Positions 27,019-35,054 are shown, counted from the first letter of the stretch. The stretch: DNA of 64,000 nucleotides from Kineosporia corallincola (GCF_018499875.1 NZ_JAHBAY010000008.1:248001-312000); one strand, 5' to 3'. The notes: generated by a model from the sequence alone, not told the origin. Numbers and translations: made by a program.

Positions 27019-27104
27019 GGGGACATTCTTCTCAAGGTGTCCCCGTAGGACGCGACGTCTGCGCAGGTCAGAGCGATTCGGGGACAGTGGGGACAGGGGG
27101 GACA
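27019..27104. repeat. GGGGACA iteron-like array, left
   Basis: GGGGACA at 27019 faces an inverted TGTCCCC at 27038; then three direct copies of GGGGACA start at 27080, 27089 and 27098, a 9-bp period. The same arrangement, in the opposite orientation, occurs at 42721-42827 before the excisionase gene. Confidence 0.75.
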
Positions 27105-27173
27105 CCTACCGGGCTGCTACGGCCGCCCGGAGCACCACCACAGCCAGCTGGCGGCTTCAGCGGCCTAACGCGC

Positions 27174-28406
27174 TCATCTCTGGCTGGCCAAGGTGCGCAA
27201 GCTGTCCAGGTAGTCACGAGCCGACGCTTCGTCTGCGTACCGATCGTTGACTACCGTGGCCAGATCGCGACTCACCATCAGTAGGGAGGGTAGAGACTTC
27301 CGTTCTCCGAGCAAGGCATGTTGCCCGTACGCAAGGGCCGAATCCAAGTCGCCTTGTCGTGCTGCGGCGACCCCCAGCGTGATGCGAGCCTCGGCGATGC
27401 GCATGGGAGAGCGTTCGGTTCCGTCAAAATCAGTTCCTGCGCGTATTACCTCATTGGCCAGAGACTCCGCCATGGCATCTTCTCCAAGAATTCGATAGCA
27501 ATCCATGGCGTAGAAATCAAATTTTGCCGGATCGACCACGAAATGATTATCGAGGTTTTCGGGATGTGGCAATCCCTCAAGAATTCTCCGCCCCTTGTCG
27601 AGAGCAACCTCGGTCTGTCGGCGGTCACCGATCCGCGCCCAAGCCTTTGCCTCTTGACCGAACAGCTGAACGGCGACGCTTTGATCGGCCGCCACCTCGC
27701 CGCCCGCTTTCGCGGCTGAGACAACCCCCCGATAATCACCGGTGGTCAGGGCGCCCCATGCCCGCATCTCATGTGCCCATCCAGAGATATGGGTATTTCC
27801 GGATTCCTGCCCAAGGGATAGTGCTGACTTCCGGGTTGCTTCGGAAACTCGCCGATCGCCTAGATCGTATTCGACGCACCCGACGAGGAGTGCGAGCCAG
27901 CCCGCGAGTGTCAGCACCTCTCGGTGCTGTGTCAAAGTGAGGCGTTGAGATTGCAAGGCAGCCAGACGGCTGAGCCAGTTACGTCCTTCCGTGAGCAGCT
28001 GCTCGGCAGGTAGATAGGCATATTCTGAGCAAAGACGATCCACCGTGATGCGTAATGCGTCGAGAGTGGCTTCGTCGACATCTGAGCGCTGCATTCGACT
28101 GACTATTTCAAGTGTTTCCATCCCGCTGATTTCCGCCACTTCGGTGGGTCCGTTCCGGTGGCCAGCTGTGGGAAATAAAGCTCGTGTTGCCGTGCCGAAG
28201 GTTGCTGCAATCAATGCCTGGTAACGCTCGCTGGGAAGCGTCTCTCCCGCTTCCCAGCGCTTCCATTGCCTGAGCAGGCTCGTGTCGTCCGGAAGTTCGC
28301 GTTCAGAGTGCAGACGCATGGAGCTTATTGCCGCCGACTGAGACCACCCGCGAATGCTTCGTTCCACGGTCATGCGCTTCGCCCAATGGGGCCGGTTGTC
28401 ACTCAT
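27174..28406 (-). CDS. Xre-like HTH regulator with TPR-type C-terminal domain
   Basis: A 410-residue protein. Residues 8-75 include an HTH-like region (TVERSIRGWSQSAAISSMRL ... RQWKRWEAGETLPSERYQAL, the WExG pattern typical of actinobacterial regulators) and the remaining ~300 residues are helical repeats resembling TPRs (for example ARQGDLDSALAYGQHAL). Such proteins in Streptomyces elements act as transcriptional regulators that may sense peptides or partner proteins. Base composition is lower in G+C than its neighbours. Candidate binding sites are the TGTCAC and GGGGACA repeats on either side of the gene. Confidence 0.75.
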   Translation of the reverse strand: MSDNRPHWAKRMTVERSIRGWSQSAAISSMRLHSERELPDDTSLLRQWKRWEAGETLPSERYQALIAATFGTATRALFPTAGHRNGPTEVAEISGMETLEIVSRMQRSDVDEATLDALRITVDRLCSEYAYLPAEQLLTEGRNWLSRLAALQSQRLTLTQHREVLTLAGWLALLVGCVEYDLGDRRVSEATRKSALSLGQESGNTHISGWAHEMRAWGALTTGDYRGVVSAAKAGGEVAADQSVAVQLFGQEAKAWARIGDRRQTEVALDKGRRILEGLPHPENLDNHFVVDPAKFDFYAMDCYRILGEDAMAESLANEVIRAGTDFDGTERSPMRIAEARITLGVAAARQGDLDSALAYGQHALLGERKSLPSLLMVSRDLATVVNDRYADEASARDYLDSLRTLASQR

Positions 28407-28473
28407 GCGAACGTCCTCTCTTCCGCCAGGCGTGCAAGGTGCTCATCGTTTCGGTGCAGGTGCGCAGAGGACA

Positions 28474-28525
28474 GTGACAAGTTGCCTGTCACCCCCTTGT
28501 CACCCCCCTGTCCGGCAATTGTCAC
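28474..28525. promoter_or_regulatory. Candidate operator: GTGACAA / TTGTCAC repeats
   Basis: Within the 182-bp gap upstream of the Xre-type gene: GTGACAA at 28474-28480, then direct TGTCACCCCC-like copies at about 28487 and 28498, and TTGTCAC at 28497-28503 and 28519-28525. The inverted and direct copies just upstream of the ATG at 28406 (minus strand) suggest an autoregulatory site. Confidence 0.5.
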
Positions 28526-28588
28526 TGACCATGACGAATCACTCCAAGGCAAGCTTCTCGACATGTTTCGGGCACAACGTAAGGGGGT

Positions 28589-28930
28589 TTAGTCGTGGAT
28601 TTCGAGGGCCTGAAGTCGCTCCGAGAGTCGCTGAACGTCCTCTCTGAGGGAGCGGACCTCTTGGGTCAACGACCCGATGTCGTCGGTTGGGATGGGTTGG
28701 CTCCGGGCCACGAAACTTCCTCGGTTCGGAGTGGTTTCGATCAGGCCTTCATCCCGCAGTAGGCGCAAGGCGTTCGTGATGGTCATCTGAGCAACTTCAA
28801 ATCGTTGGGCGAGATCGCGGATGGAGCGCAACCGCTGACCTGGCTCAAGGGAGCCGCCGGCGATGTCTTTCCGCAATGCATCGGCGACCTGGATGTAGGG
28901 CGGTCGGGGGTCATCGGCAGCCAGGCTCAT
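28589..28930 (-). CDS. GntR-family transcriptional regulator, short form (KorSA-like role)
   Basis: A 113-residue protein with a complete GntR winged helix (PPYIQVADALRKDIAGGSLE, PGQRLRSIRDLAQRFEVAQ, then MTITNALRLLRDEGLIETTPNRGSFV) and only a short C-terminal coiled coil (LTQEVRSLREDVQRLSERLQ) in place of a ligand domain. In pSAM2 the GntR protein KorSA represses transfer and replication; this one is much shorter but holds the equivalent place. It probably controls its own divergent promoter through the CTAG cluster at 28957-29010. Confidence 0.88.
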   Translation of the reverse strand: MSLAADDPRPPYIQVADALRKDIAGGSLEPGQRLRSIRDLAQRFEVAQMTITNALRLLRDEGLIETTPNRGSFVARSQPIPTDDIGSLTQEVRSLREDVQRLSERLQALEIHD

Positions 28931-28956
28931 ACACCAACCCTACATGTCAGCGCAAC

Positions 28957-29010
28957 CTAGCACGACCTAGAACTAGACCTTGCGATCTAGGTTGACCTAG
29001 TGCACGCTAG
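28957..29010. promoter_or_regulatory. CTAG-rich operator cluster in the GntR divergent promoter
   Basis: Six CTAG tetramers in 54 bp, starting at 28957, 28967, 28973, 28987, 28997 and 29007, mostly 10 bp apart (one helical turn). CTAGGT-TG-ACCTAG at 28987-29000 is a perfect inverted repeat. CTAG is normally rare in such DNA. The position between the gntR start (28930, minus) and the cargo operon (29068, plus) fits an operator bound by the GntR dimer. Confidence 0.7.
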
Positions 29011-29067
29011 AGCACAGCAGGAACGGCGAGGCGGACTGTCTCGCTCCAATCACCTACGGAGGCAAAC

Positions 29068-29313
29068 GTGCAGTTCAGAGAGGGTGATAACTGGCCACCG
29101 GGTCCGACCCGGCGTGAGCTTCGGGCGATCGAGGCCGAGTGGCCGTTGATCGAGCGGGAGCTGGCTGTCACGGACGCCGAGTCCGTGATCGCTGCGAACG
29201 GGCGTGAGGTCTCCGAGCTCGACTGGGCGCGGCTGCGTCGTGCCGAGGCCGAGCTGAACCGCATTTCGCGGGACCTCTTCAACCTGGCTGGTCCCTTGGG
29301 GGGTGCGGCGTGA
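29068..29313 (+). CDS. Small AICE protein, DUF6284-like
   Basis: An 81-residue soluble protein: TRRELRAIEAEWPLIERELAVTDAE followed by DWARLRRAEAELNRISRDL. The xxELxAIExExPLIxAE pattern and the C-terminal LRRAxxxxxR helix are like the DUF6284 family seen repeatedly as the first gene of Streptomyces AICE cargo operons; function unknown. The GTG start has CGGAGG upstream. It overlaps the next gene by four bases. Confidence 0.65.
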   Translation: MQFREGDNWPPGPTRRELRAIEAEWPLIERELAVTDAESVIAANGREVSELDWARLRRAEAELNRISRDLFNLAGPLGGAA

Positions 29314-29621
29314 GCGGCGCGGCGAGGGTGGCGCCTCGGCTTCTTGGTGAGGCGGTTGACCGTGTCGAGCGTGAGCGGGTTCAGCGGCTTCGTCGGTTGA
29401 TGGCTGGTCTGGGCGCTGCACTGGTGCTGGCCCCGCCGGTCGCCGGCGCGGTGCTGGCGGTGAGCGTCCCCGACGGTTCCCCGGCACCCGCCCCGGTGCC
29501 GGTGTCGGTCGTGCATCGGGTGGTCACGGCGAACTGCACGAACGGTCGTGTGCAGCACGGGGTCGACACCGGCCGGGCGGATGGGCTGCTGCTGGCGACC
29601 GACACCGGGGTGGCGTGCTGA
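29310..29621 (+). CDS. Small single-pass membrane protein, AICE cargo, unknown function
   Basis: A 103-residue protein with a basic N-terminus (DRVERERVQRLRRL), one transmembrane segment (GLGAALVLAPPVAGAVLAVSV) and a short outside tail with two cysteines (NCTNG and a terminal Cys). The GTG overlaps the previous stop (GTGA) and the stop overlaps the next ATG (TGATG), so all three are translationally coupled. No family recognised. Confidence 0.6.
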   Translation: MSGAARVAPRLLGEAVDRVERERVQRLRRLMAGLGAALVLAPPVAGAVLAVSVPDGSPAPAPVPVSVVHRVVTANCTNGRVQHGVDTGRADGLLLATDTGVAC

Positions 29622-30085
29622 TGCCGGTGCAGATGAGCCCTGACGTGGCCGAGGCCCTGGCCCGGGCGGTCGCCGGGATCGGTGGCCCGGTCGGGGTGAC
29701 GCTCGACCACCGGGCGGTGCCGATCGGGTCGGGCGAGTGGGTCACCTACCGGTACGGCCTGGCGCCGGCCGGGCTGGCCACCTTGCGGCAGCTGTCGGCG
29801 TTAGGCCTGCGTCCGGGTGGGTGCGTGCCGGTAGCGGCGCTGGCTCGTCCGAAGGGCCGGTGGGTGGCCTACCTGTACGCGGTGAGCACGGCGCGCCCGA
29901 AGCGGGCGATGACGCCGGCGAAGTGGGCGGCATTGGCCCGGGCGAACCGGGCGCGGCGGATCTGCCCGACCTGCGGGGCCGATGCCGGGTACGTGATTCC
30001 GCAGCGTCTGGGTGAGTGCGTGGAGTGCCACTACGGACCGGCCGAAACCATTTGTGAGAGCGACCAATTCGGGAAGGTGGCTTGA
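29621..30085 (+). CDS. RRQRL-motif-like zinc-binding AICE protein
   Basis: A 154-residue soluble protein. The mid-section (LATLRQLSALGLRPGGCVPVA, then AYLYAVSTARPKRAMTPAKWAAL) and the C-terminal two-knuckle zinc site (CPTCGADAGYVIPQRLGECVECH; C-x2-C and C-x2-C) match the arrangement of the proteins called RRQRL-motif zinc-binding in actinobacterial elements. Their role is not known; a nucleic-acid-binding function is plausible from the zinc knuckles. Start at ATG 29621, overlapping the previous stop. Confidence 0.68.
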   Translation: MPVQMSPDVAEALARAVAGIGGPVGVTLDHRAVPIGSGEWVTYRYGLAPAGLATLRQLSALGLRPGGCVPVAALARPKGRWVAYLYAVSTARPKRAMTPAKWAALARANRARRICPTCGADAGYVIPQRLGECVECHYGPAETICESDQFGKVA

Positions 30086-30088
30086 GGT

Positions 30089-31144
30089 ATGTGTGAGAAC
30101 GGGCAGACGTGCGCCGGTCAGGAAGCGTTCCGGGACGTCGTGAGGCGTTCGGAGCGTGACATTTTCGCGCGGCTCGCCGGGGCGCAGGAGGCGCTGACCG
30201 CGGCCGCGGAACTGCCGGCGTGGGACGCCGGCAGGGTCCTGTCGGCTGACAGCAGCCTGCACAGCGGGATCGGCCTGCACGTGAGCGGTCGTGAGCTGGG
30301 CTTTCAGCTCGCGGCGCGGCTGCTGCCGCAGACCCTGTGCCGCCGCGATTACACGACCATCCAAGGGGGTTTCGAGGGTTCGCCCGGGCGAGTGGTGCAC
30401 TTCACGGACTGGTACGGCACGTTCGGCGGACAGGCTCTGAACCTGACGGTGTCGTGGAACAGGCCACTGGTCGAGTCGGAACTGCCGGCGCAGGAACTGG
30501 CCGCGGGTGTTGCGGCGGGGTGGGCTGACCCGCAGAACGACCCGGCCGAGATCGACTGGTCGGCACGGCAGGCCCGGGCACTGATCCCGTTCTCCGTGTC
30601 CGACGACGGCCGGCCGTGCATTCCCGGGCCGAGCACGGGCATTCACCGGGGGCGTCATCAGATGGGCCGCTGGGGTGAGTCGGCGATGGCCGATGCGCTG
30701 GTCACGGCCGATCTGGGTGACGGGCAGCGGTGGCTGCTGCTGGTCGAGCGGGCCGACGGCAACGGGTGGGCGATGCCTGGCGGCGGGATCGAGCCGGGTG
30801 AGAGCCCGGCCGAGGCCGCGCAGCGGGAACTGGTCGAGGAGAGCGACCTGCGTCTGCCCGCGTCGTTCTTCGAGGCCGGGCAGCCGCAGCTGGTGCCGGA
30901 CCCGCGTGCCTCGGACGAGGCGTGGGCCGTGACCGTCGTGTGCCGCACCCACATGGACCGGCAGGCCCTGATCGACCGGGGCGTGGCCCGTCTGCCCGAG
31001 GTGCACGGCGCCGACGACGCCCGGCGCGCGGTCTGGCTGCCGGCCAACACGTACGTCGAGCTCACGCAGGCCCTGGCCCGCGACGCCGACGGAGGGCGCG
31101 TGTTCGCCGCCCACGTCGACATCCTCACCGCCGCTCTCGGCTGA
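30089..31144 (+). CDS. Nudix hydrolase-domain protein with extra N-terminal domain (possible Pif-like immunity factor)
   Basis: A 351-residue protein. Residues about 200-345 form a Nudix domain with a complete Nudix box, GGGIEPGESPAEAAQRELVE followed by ESDL (pattern G-x5-E-x7-R-E-x2-E-E), near residues 231-254. Residues 1-195 are a second domain of unknown family with TDWYGTFGGQALNLTVSW. In pSAM2 the Nudix protein Pif blocks redundant transfer between donors; the operon context is similar, so an immunity role is a reasonable inference, but Pif is smaller and a housekeeping nucleotide-hydrolase role cannot be excluded. It starts 3 bp after the zinc-binding protein gene. Confidence 0.8.
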   Translation: MCENGQTCAGQEAFRDVVRRSERDIFARLAGAQEALTAAAELPAWDAGRVLSADSSLHSGIGLHVSGRELGFQLAARLLPQTLCRRDYTTIQGGFEGSPGRVVHFTDWYGTFGGQALNLTVSWNRPLVESELPAQELAAGVAAGWADPQNDPAEIDWSARQARALIPFSVSDDGRPCIPGPSTGIHRGRHQMGRWGESAMADALVTADLGDGQRWLLLVERADGNGWAMPGGGIEPGESPAEAAQRELVEESDLRLPASFFEAGQPQLVPDPRASDEAWAVTVVCRTHMDRQALIDRGVARLPEVHGADDARRAVWLPANTYVELTQALARDADGGRVFAAHVDILTAALG

Positions 31145-31215
31145 CTCAAGGCAGCAAGACCCGCGGTTCTGTCCCATCAATCAACGAAATCCATTGATCA
31201 GAAGGAGAAAACGTC

Positions 31216-31392
31216 ATGGCATCGAAGGACGAGGCGGCGATGAAGAAGGTCTCGCAGGCCAGCCGCGAACTCACCGCGGCGCTCATGGAGTCGTACCGGA
31301 GCAAGCGTGTCGACGCTGCTGTCGAGGCGCTTCAGGCGGCCCGGAAGGCGGCCGGGCTGGATAGGCCGCGGAACGGTACGGCCGGTCAGTAG
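31216..31392 (+). CDS. Short helical AICE protein (58 aa)
   Basis: ATG at 31216 with GAAGGAG upstream opens a 58-codon frame beginning MASKDEAAMKKVSQASREL and ending at TAG 31390-31392. It is Ala/Lys/Arg-rich and predicted helical (AAVEALQAARKAAGLDR). Codon use follows the host G/C third-position bias and a hairpin terminator follows, supporting a real gene. No family recognised. Confidence 0.6.
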   Translation: MASKDEAAMKKVSQASRELTAALMESYRSKRVDAAVEALQAARKAAGLDRPRNGTAGQ

Positions 31393-31405
31393 CCGTAGCT
31401 GCACT

Positions 31406-31445
31406 CCGCCGGGCTGACCGCCTCCTACAGCTCCCAGCCCGGCGG
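31406..31445 (+). terminator. Hairpin terminator
   Basis: Perfect 11-bp stem CCGCCGGGCTG / CAGCCCGGCGG around an 18-base loop, 14 bases after the 58-codon gene. Confidence 0.65.
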
Positions 31446-31482
31446 GGCCACCCCATCCTCCTGTTGAGAGAAGGGCACCCCC

Positions 31483-31938
31483 ATGATGACCGATCCCACC
31501 GTGTTCGCTGCCGCCTTCGCCGCGCTGTTCGCCGCTCACCAGGTCGGGGACCACTGGGTCCAGACCGACCACGAGGCCGTGACCAAGGGCAAGCCCGGTT
31601 GCGCCGGCCACTTCGCGTGTGCCAGTCACGTGGTCAACCTGGCCGTGACGAAGCTGGTGTTCCTGACGGTGTTGATGCTGGCCACCGGGCTGCGCCCGCA
31701 CGTCGGGTTCCTGGCCCTGGGTCTGGTGATCGACGGCGCCTCGCATTACTGGGCCGACCGCCGGCACACGCTCGCGTGGCTGGCTGACCTGATTCCGGGC
31801 AAGAGCAAGTTCTACCGCCTCGGCGCCCCGCGCCCGGGTCACGACGACAACCCGAGCATCGGCACCGGCGCCTACGCGCTGGATCAGTCCTGGCACATCG
31901 GATGGCTTTTCGTCGCCGCCCTGATCATCTCTGCCTGA
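31483..31938 (+). CDS. DUF3307-like membrane protein
   Basis: A 151-residue membrane protein. The opening AAHQVGDHWVQTDHEAVTKG with an HxxxD-type pattern, a hydrophobic LVFLTVLMLATGL segment, then LVIDGASHYWADRRHTLAWL and the end AYALDQSWHIGWLFVAALI, resemble the DUF3307 group, whose histidine/aspartate residues line membrane helices. This version is often found in Streptomyces integrative elements; function unknown. ATG at 31483, with a second ATG at 31486 as alternative start. Confidence 0.7.
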   Translation: MMTDPTVFAAAFAALFAAHQVGDHWVQTDHEAVTKGKPGCAGHFACASHVVNLAVTKLVFLTVLMLATGLRPHVGFLALGLVIDGASHYWADRRHTLAWLADLIPGKSKFYRLGAPRPGHDDNPSIGTGAYALDQSWHIGWLFVAALIISA

Positions 31939-31992
31939 AACATCCTCCCGCACAGGCTGAAACATCAAGTCACGGAGAGAAGAGGAACAACG

Positions 31993-32187
31993 ATGCTGGT
32001 CAAGATCGTGATGATGCTCTGGATCCTCGCTCAGGGCGCCCCGCAGATGGCCCGGGGCCGCACCACGCCGGGCGCCTGCCGCAAGTGCTCCTGTCAGCAC
32101 CGGGGCGGGTGCCTGAGCTGCGGGTGCGACTGCCGTAGCAGCAACGGGTACGTGTGCCGCTGCTGCGGCGCCAACGACCGACAGTGA
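31993..32187 (+). CDS. Cys-rich small protein A (paralogue of 32230-32439)
   Basis: A 64-residue protein with a hydrophobic N-terminus (MLVKIVMMLWILAQG), then PQMARGR and a tail with ten cysteines in CxC, CxxC and CC spacing (CRKCSCQHRGGCLSCGCDC). It shares the order of parts and the PQMARG sequence with the next gene. The hydrophobic start could be a signal or anchor sequence; the cysteines suggest metal binding or disulfides. No known family recognised. Confidence 0.6.
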   Translation: MLVKIVMMLWILAQGAPQMARGRTTPGACRKCSCQHRGGCLSCGCDCRSSNGYVCRCCGANDRQ

Positions 32188-32229
32188 CGGCCAACGCTGA
32201 CCGAAAACCCTTTCTGGACGAACGAACCG

Positions 32230-32439
32230 ATGGGAATCGTCACCATGCTCAAGCTCGTGATCGCCCTGGCCGTCGCCGTCGTGTCCGGCCCGCAGATGGC
32301 CCGGGGGAAGGCCTGCGGCTGCCACTGCAACCACCCGAGGATGCGCGCCGGCCGGTGCTCGACCTGCGGCTGCGCATGCCCGAAGAAGCGCGGCGCCTGC
32401 GCCTGCTGCGGTGCCGCCTGGTGGGACCGCCGGAACTAG
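32230..32439 (+). CDS. Cys-rich small protein B (paralogue of 31993-32187)
   Basis: A 69-residue protein: hydrophobic N-terminus (MLKLVIALAVAVVSG), the shared PQMARGK, then nine cysteines (CGCHCNHPRMRAGRCSTCGC ... CACCGAAWW). Within the pair the spacing CxC-x6-9-C-x2-C-x-C-x-C-x6-8-CxCC is conserved, which argues for a retained fold. It lies 42 bp after its paralogue. Function unknown; metal sequestration or a surface role are both possible. Confidence 0.6.
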   Translation: MGIVTMLKLVIALAVAVVSGPQMARGKACGCHCNHPRMRAGRCSTCGCACPKKRGACACCGAAWWDRRN

Positions 32440-32495
32440 CAAAACCCTCGAACGCCTGAAACCGCACTCATACCAACGGGAAACGAGGAAGCGAC

Positions 32496-32687
32496 ATGGC
32501 GAGCAAGACCAGCACCACGACCGGTACCACGGCGAACGCCGCGAACAACGCGGGCGGGCACGTGAGCACGTGCGGCACGTGCGGGCTGACCAGTCTGCCG
32601 GCCAAGACCCGGGCGGAGCGGGCCGCGCTGGATAGCCGGCACGACCGGGAGCGGCACGGCGGCAGCACCGCCGGCAACCGCTGGTAG
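32496..32687 (+). CDS. Small AICE protein with one CxxC motif
   Basis: A 63-residue soluble protein: a Thr/Asn/Ala-rich start, then HVSTCGTCGLTSLPAKTRAE and a basic tail (HDRERHGG). The single CGTC could bind zinc as a dimer or act as a thiol pair. ATG is preceded by GAGGAAG. A strong hairpin follows at 32711-32740. No family recognised. Confidence 0.5.
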   Translation: MASKTSTTTGTTANAANNAGGHVSTCGTCGLTSLPAKTRAERAALDSRHDRERHGGSTAGNRW

Positions 32688-32710
32688 CAGGCATCACCAC
32701 GGGCGGGGTG

Positions 32711-32740
32711 GCCGGTCAGGTGGTTGCACACCTGACCGGC
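32711..32740 (+). terminator. Hairpin terminator before the DUF2637 gene
   Basis: Perfect 12-bp stem GCCGGTCAGGTG / CACCTGACCGGC with a 6-base loop, 24 bases beyond the preceding stop; it separates the small-protein block from the transfer block. Confidence 0.72.
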
Positions 32741-32818
32741 CGGGTGCTCCGCCGCTCACGGCAACAGGGCCCGTTCAGCGTACGCGGCGGGCCGGTCCAC
32801 GACGAGAGGAGAACCGTC

Positions 32819-34156
32819 ATGCACGACGCCATCATCACCCAGCACACGACCGAACACACGACCGAGCACGTGATCGAGAATGTGACCGGCGCGGCCGCCC
32901 CGGTGGACGGGGCGCTGGCGCGGCAGGCGCAGCGGCTGGCGCTGTGGGCGCGGATCGTGCTGGTGCCGGTCGCGGTGATCGGGGCGGTGCTGTCGTACCG
33001 GAGCCTGTACAAGGCGGCTCTTCCCACCTTCGGCCCGCAGTTGGCGGCGGGGTTCCCGCTGTTGGTCGACCTGCTGATCCTGGGTGCCTCGCTTCAGTAC
33101 GTGGCCGGCGCCAAGGTCGGGCGGCCGATGAACGGGTGGCGGCTGACCGCTCATCTGGGCGTGGCCGGCACGCTGGTGCTGAATGCGCTGGCCGCGCACG
33201 AGCTGGGTGAGGTGCCCTGGCACGTGACGGCGCCGGCGGTGTGGGCGGTGCTGGTCGAGCTGACCGGTAAGCAGGTCCTCGGGCAGTGGAAGGCTGTTCA
33301 CCACGGTCAGCGGGCGGCGATCGCGGTGTCGCTGTGGCTGTCGGCGCCGATCGAGTCGGCCCGCACACGGCTGCTGATGGCCCGCACCGGTCTGGTCGAC
33401 GCGACGGTGGCCCGCATCCAGGTCGGGACGGTCGCGGCGGCGCGTGAGGCGCTGTTGCTGTCTCTGCCGCGCCGGGCCAGCGCCCGCCGCGATGCCCGGC
33501 GGGTGCGGCGGGTCGTGAACCGGCAGCTGCGCGCCGGGAGCCTGCCGCCGGCCGCTGTGCTGGGCGCGGTCGGCTGGAACGGCGACCTGCGCAGCGACCT
33601 GACCCCCGAGAACATCCTGCGCGCGGTGGTTCAGAACATCCTTCACCCCGTCGCCCCTGCTCCCGCCGCCGCCTCGGTGGAGCTGGGCAGCGCGGTCGGT
33701 GCGGTTGCCGGGCCGGACGAGGCCGAGGCGCGCACCGAGCGGGCCGTGATCGCCAACGCCCTGCGTGAGCGGCACCCGCAGTGGCCGGCCGAGACCATCG
33801 ACGCGACCGCCGCCGACATGACGCCCGGCGAGGCGCTGCCGACGCCGGCGCCTCAGGTGTCGGCTGCCTCGGGTGCTGAGGCCTCCGGTGAGGCAGACGC
33901 CGAGGTGGACGTCGAGGTGGACACGGTGCTGGACATCGTCCCGGACGAGATCCCGGGCGAGGTAGACGTGCCGGAGGCCGCTGTGGCGTCGCGTCCGGTG
34001 CGGCGTGCGGGGCGCACGACCAGCACCCGTGTGCGGGTGCAGGAGCTGCGGGCCAAGCACCCGCAGTGGAGCGCGCAGCAGATCGCCGAGCGGGTGGGCG
34101 TGACCGACCGGACCGCGCGCCGCTACCTGGCCGAGGACAACGAGAACGCCGCGTAG
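32819..34156 (+). CDS. DUF2637 membrane protein (Spd/SpdB-like transfer protein) with C-terminal HTH
   Basis: A 445-residue protein. The N-terminal half has four hydrophobic segments (for example IVLVPVAVIGAVLSYRSLY and FPLLVDLLILGASLQYVAG), typical of DUF2637 proteins of AICEs and conjugative plasmids that take part in spread of the element within the recipient mycelium. The middle is acidic and Ala/Pro/Glu-rich, and the C-terminus (LRAKHPQWSAQQIAERVGVT, then DRTARRYLAED) is a clear HTH. The ATG at 32819 follows GAGAGGAGAA. The combination of membrane and HTH parts is usual for this family. Confidence 0.82.
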   Translation: MHDAIITQHTTEHTTEHVIENVTGAAAPVDGALARQAQRLALWARIVLVPVAVIGAVLSYRSLYKAALPTFGPQLAAGFPLLVDLLILGASLQYVAGAKVGRPMNGWRLTAHLGVAGTLVLNALAAHELGEVPWHVTAPAVWAVLVELTGKQVLGQWKAVHHGQRAAIAVSLWLSAPIESARTRLLMARTGLVDATVARIQVGTVAAAREALLLSLPRRASARRDARRVRRVVNRQLRAGSLPPAAVLGAVGWNGDLRSDLTPENILRAVVQNILHPVAPAPAAASVELGSAVGAVAGPDEAEARTERAVIANALRERHPQWPAETIDATAADMTPGEALPTPAPQVSAASGAEASGEADAEVDVEVDTVLDIVPDEIPGEVDVPEAAVASRPVRRAGRTTSTRVRVQELRAKHPQWSAQQIAERVGVTDRTARRYLAEDNENAA

Positions 34157-34229
34157 CACGCGTCCCATCAACACTCATCGAAACATCGCCGGAACCGACG
34201 TAACAGGCTGACGGGGAAGGACATACGGC

Positions 34230-35054
34230 GTGGGACTCAAGATCAAGACGTTGAAGCTGCCGTTCGTGCGGATCAGCACGAGCAAGGCCGGTCGGCGTTC
34301 GTACGCGTGGCGGGTGGGTGCTTGGTCGTACAACAGCGGCACTGGCCGGCAGAGCCTGAAGCTGAGCCGGAACGTGCGGTGGGAGTCGAAAACCAAGGCG
34401 GAGAAGGCCAAGACACGCAAGGCCAAGGATGCCCGTAGCGCTGAACGTCGAGCGTGGGAGAAGAAGCTTGCGGCCGGTCAGGTCGGCGGGGTGAATATCC
34501 CGGCCGATGTCCTGGCCCGGGCCAATCAGTCCGGCACGGCTCGTAAACCGCGGGAGCAGAGGGCCAATTCGGCCGCGCCGGGCGCTCGGGCTGGTGGTCG
34601 GTTCGGTGGGGGCACGGTGCATCGGCAGACGCCGCAGCAGATCGAGCGGGCTGAGCGGGCCCGCGCGCAGCGGCAGGCGCTGGAGCAGGAGCGCCGTGAC
34701 CGGGCCGCGCAGATGACCGCGGCGCTACGGGCGGACGGCACCCCGGAAGATCGCATTCCCGCGATCGTCGCCCTCGACTGGACCGCCCATCAGGTCGCTG
34801 TGCTGGGACGCCGGAAGAACACCCCGCCCGTGAACGTCCCGGACGCTGCTGCGCCCGCCGCTTCGTCCACTGGTCCGGACGACACCAGCGTCGCGCCCGC
34901 GGCGGGCGGGCGGATGTGCGGTGCGCCGACGCAGGACGGCACGCCGTGCCGCAACGCCGCCGGCGGGTGCCCGCACCACAAAGGCAACCGCACCAACAGC
35001 ACCACCAACCGCGCCGCGCGGAGGCCCGCCCGCCCGCGCACCCGCCGGACCTGA
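34230..35054 (+). CDS. AICE protein of unknown function with C-terminal zinc-type CGAPT motif
   Basis: A 274-residue basic protein. The start (MGLKIKTLKLPFVRISTSKA then GRRSYAWRVGAWSYNSGTGR) is beta-strand-like, recalling DUF4236 phage-type N-termini; residues about 55-190 are highly charged and helical, probably coiled coil; the C-terminus has MCGAPTQDGTPCRNAAGGCP followed by HH, a C-x10-C-x5-7-C/H pattern like small zinc motifs on phage and element proteins. GTG start with GGGAAGGA upstream. It lies between the spread gene and the translocase gene and may support transfer; that is context only. Confidence 0.6.
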   Translation: MGLKIKTLKLPFVRISTSKAGRRSYAWRVGAWSYNSGTGRQSLKLSRNVRWESKTKAEKAKTRKAKDARSAERRAWEKKLAAGQVGGVNIPADVLARANQSGTARKPREQRANSAAPGARAGGRFGGGTVHRQTPQQIERAERARAQRQALEQERRDRAAQMTAALRADGTPEDRIPAIVALDWTAHQVAVLGRRKNTPPVNVPDAAAPAASSTGPDDTSVAPAAGGRMCGAPTQDGTPCRNAAGGCPHHKGNRTNSTTNRAARRPARPRTRRT

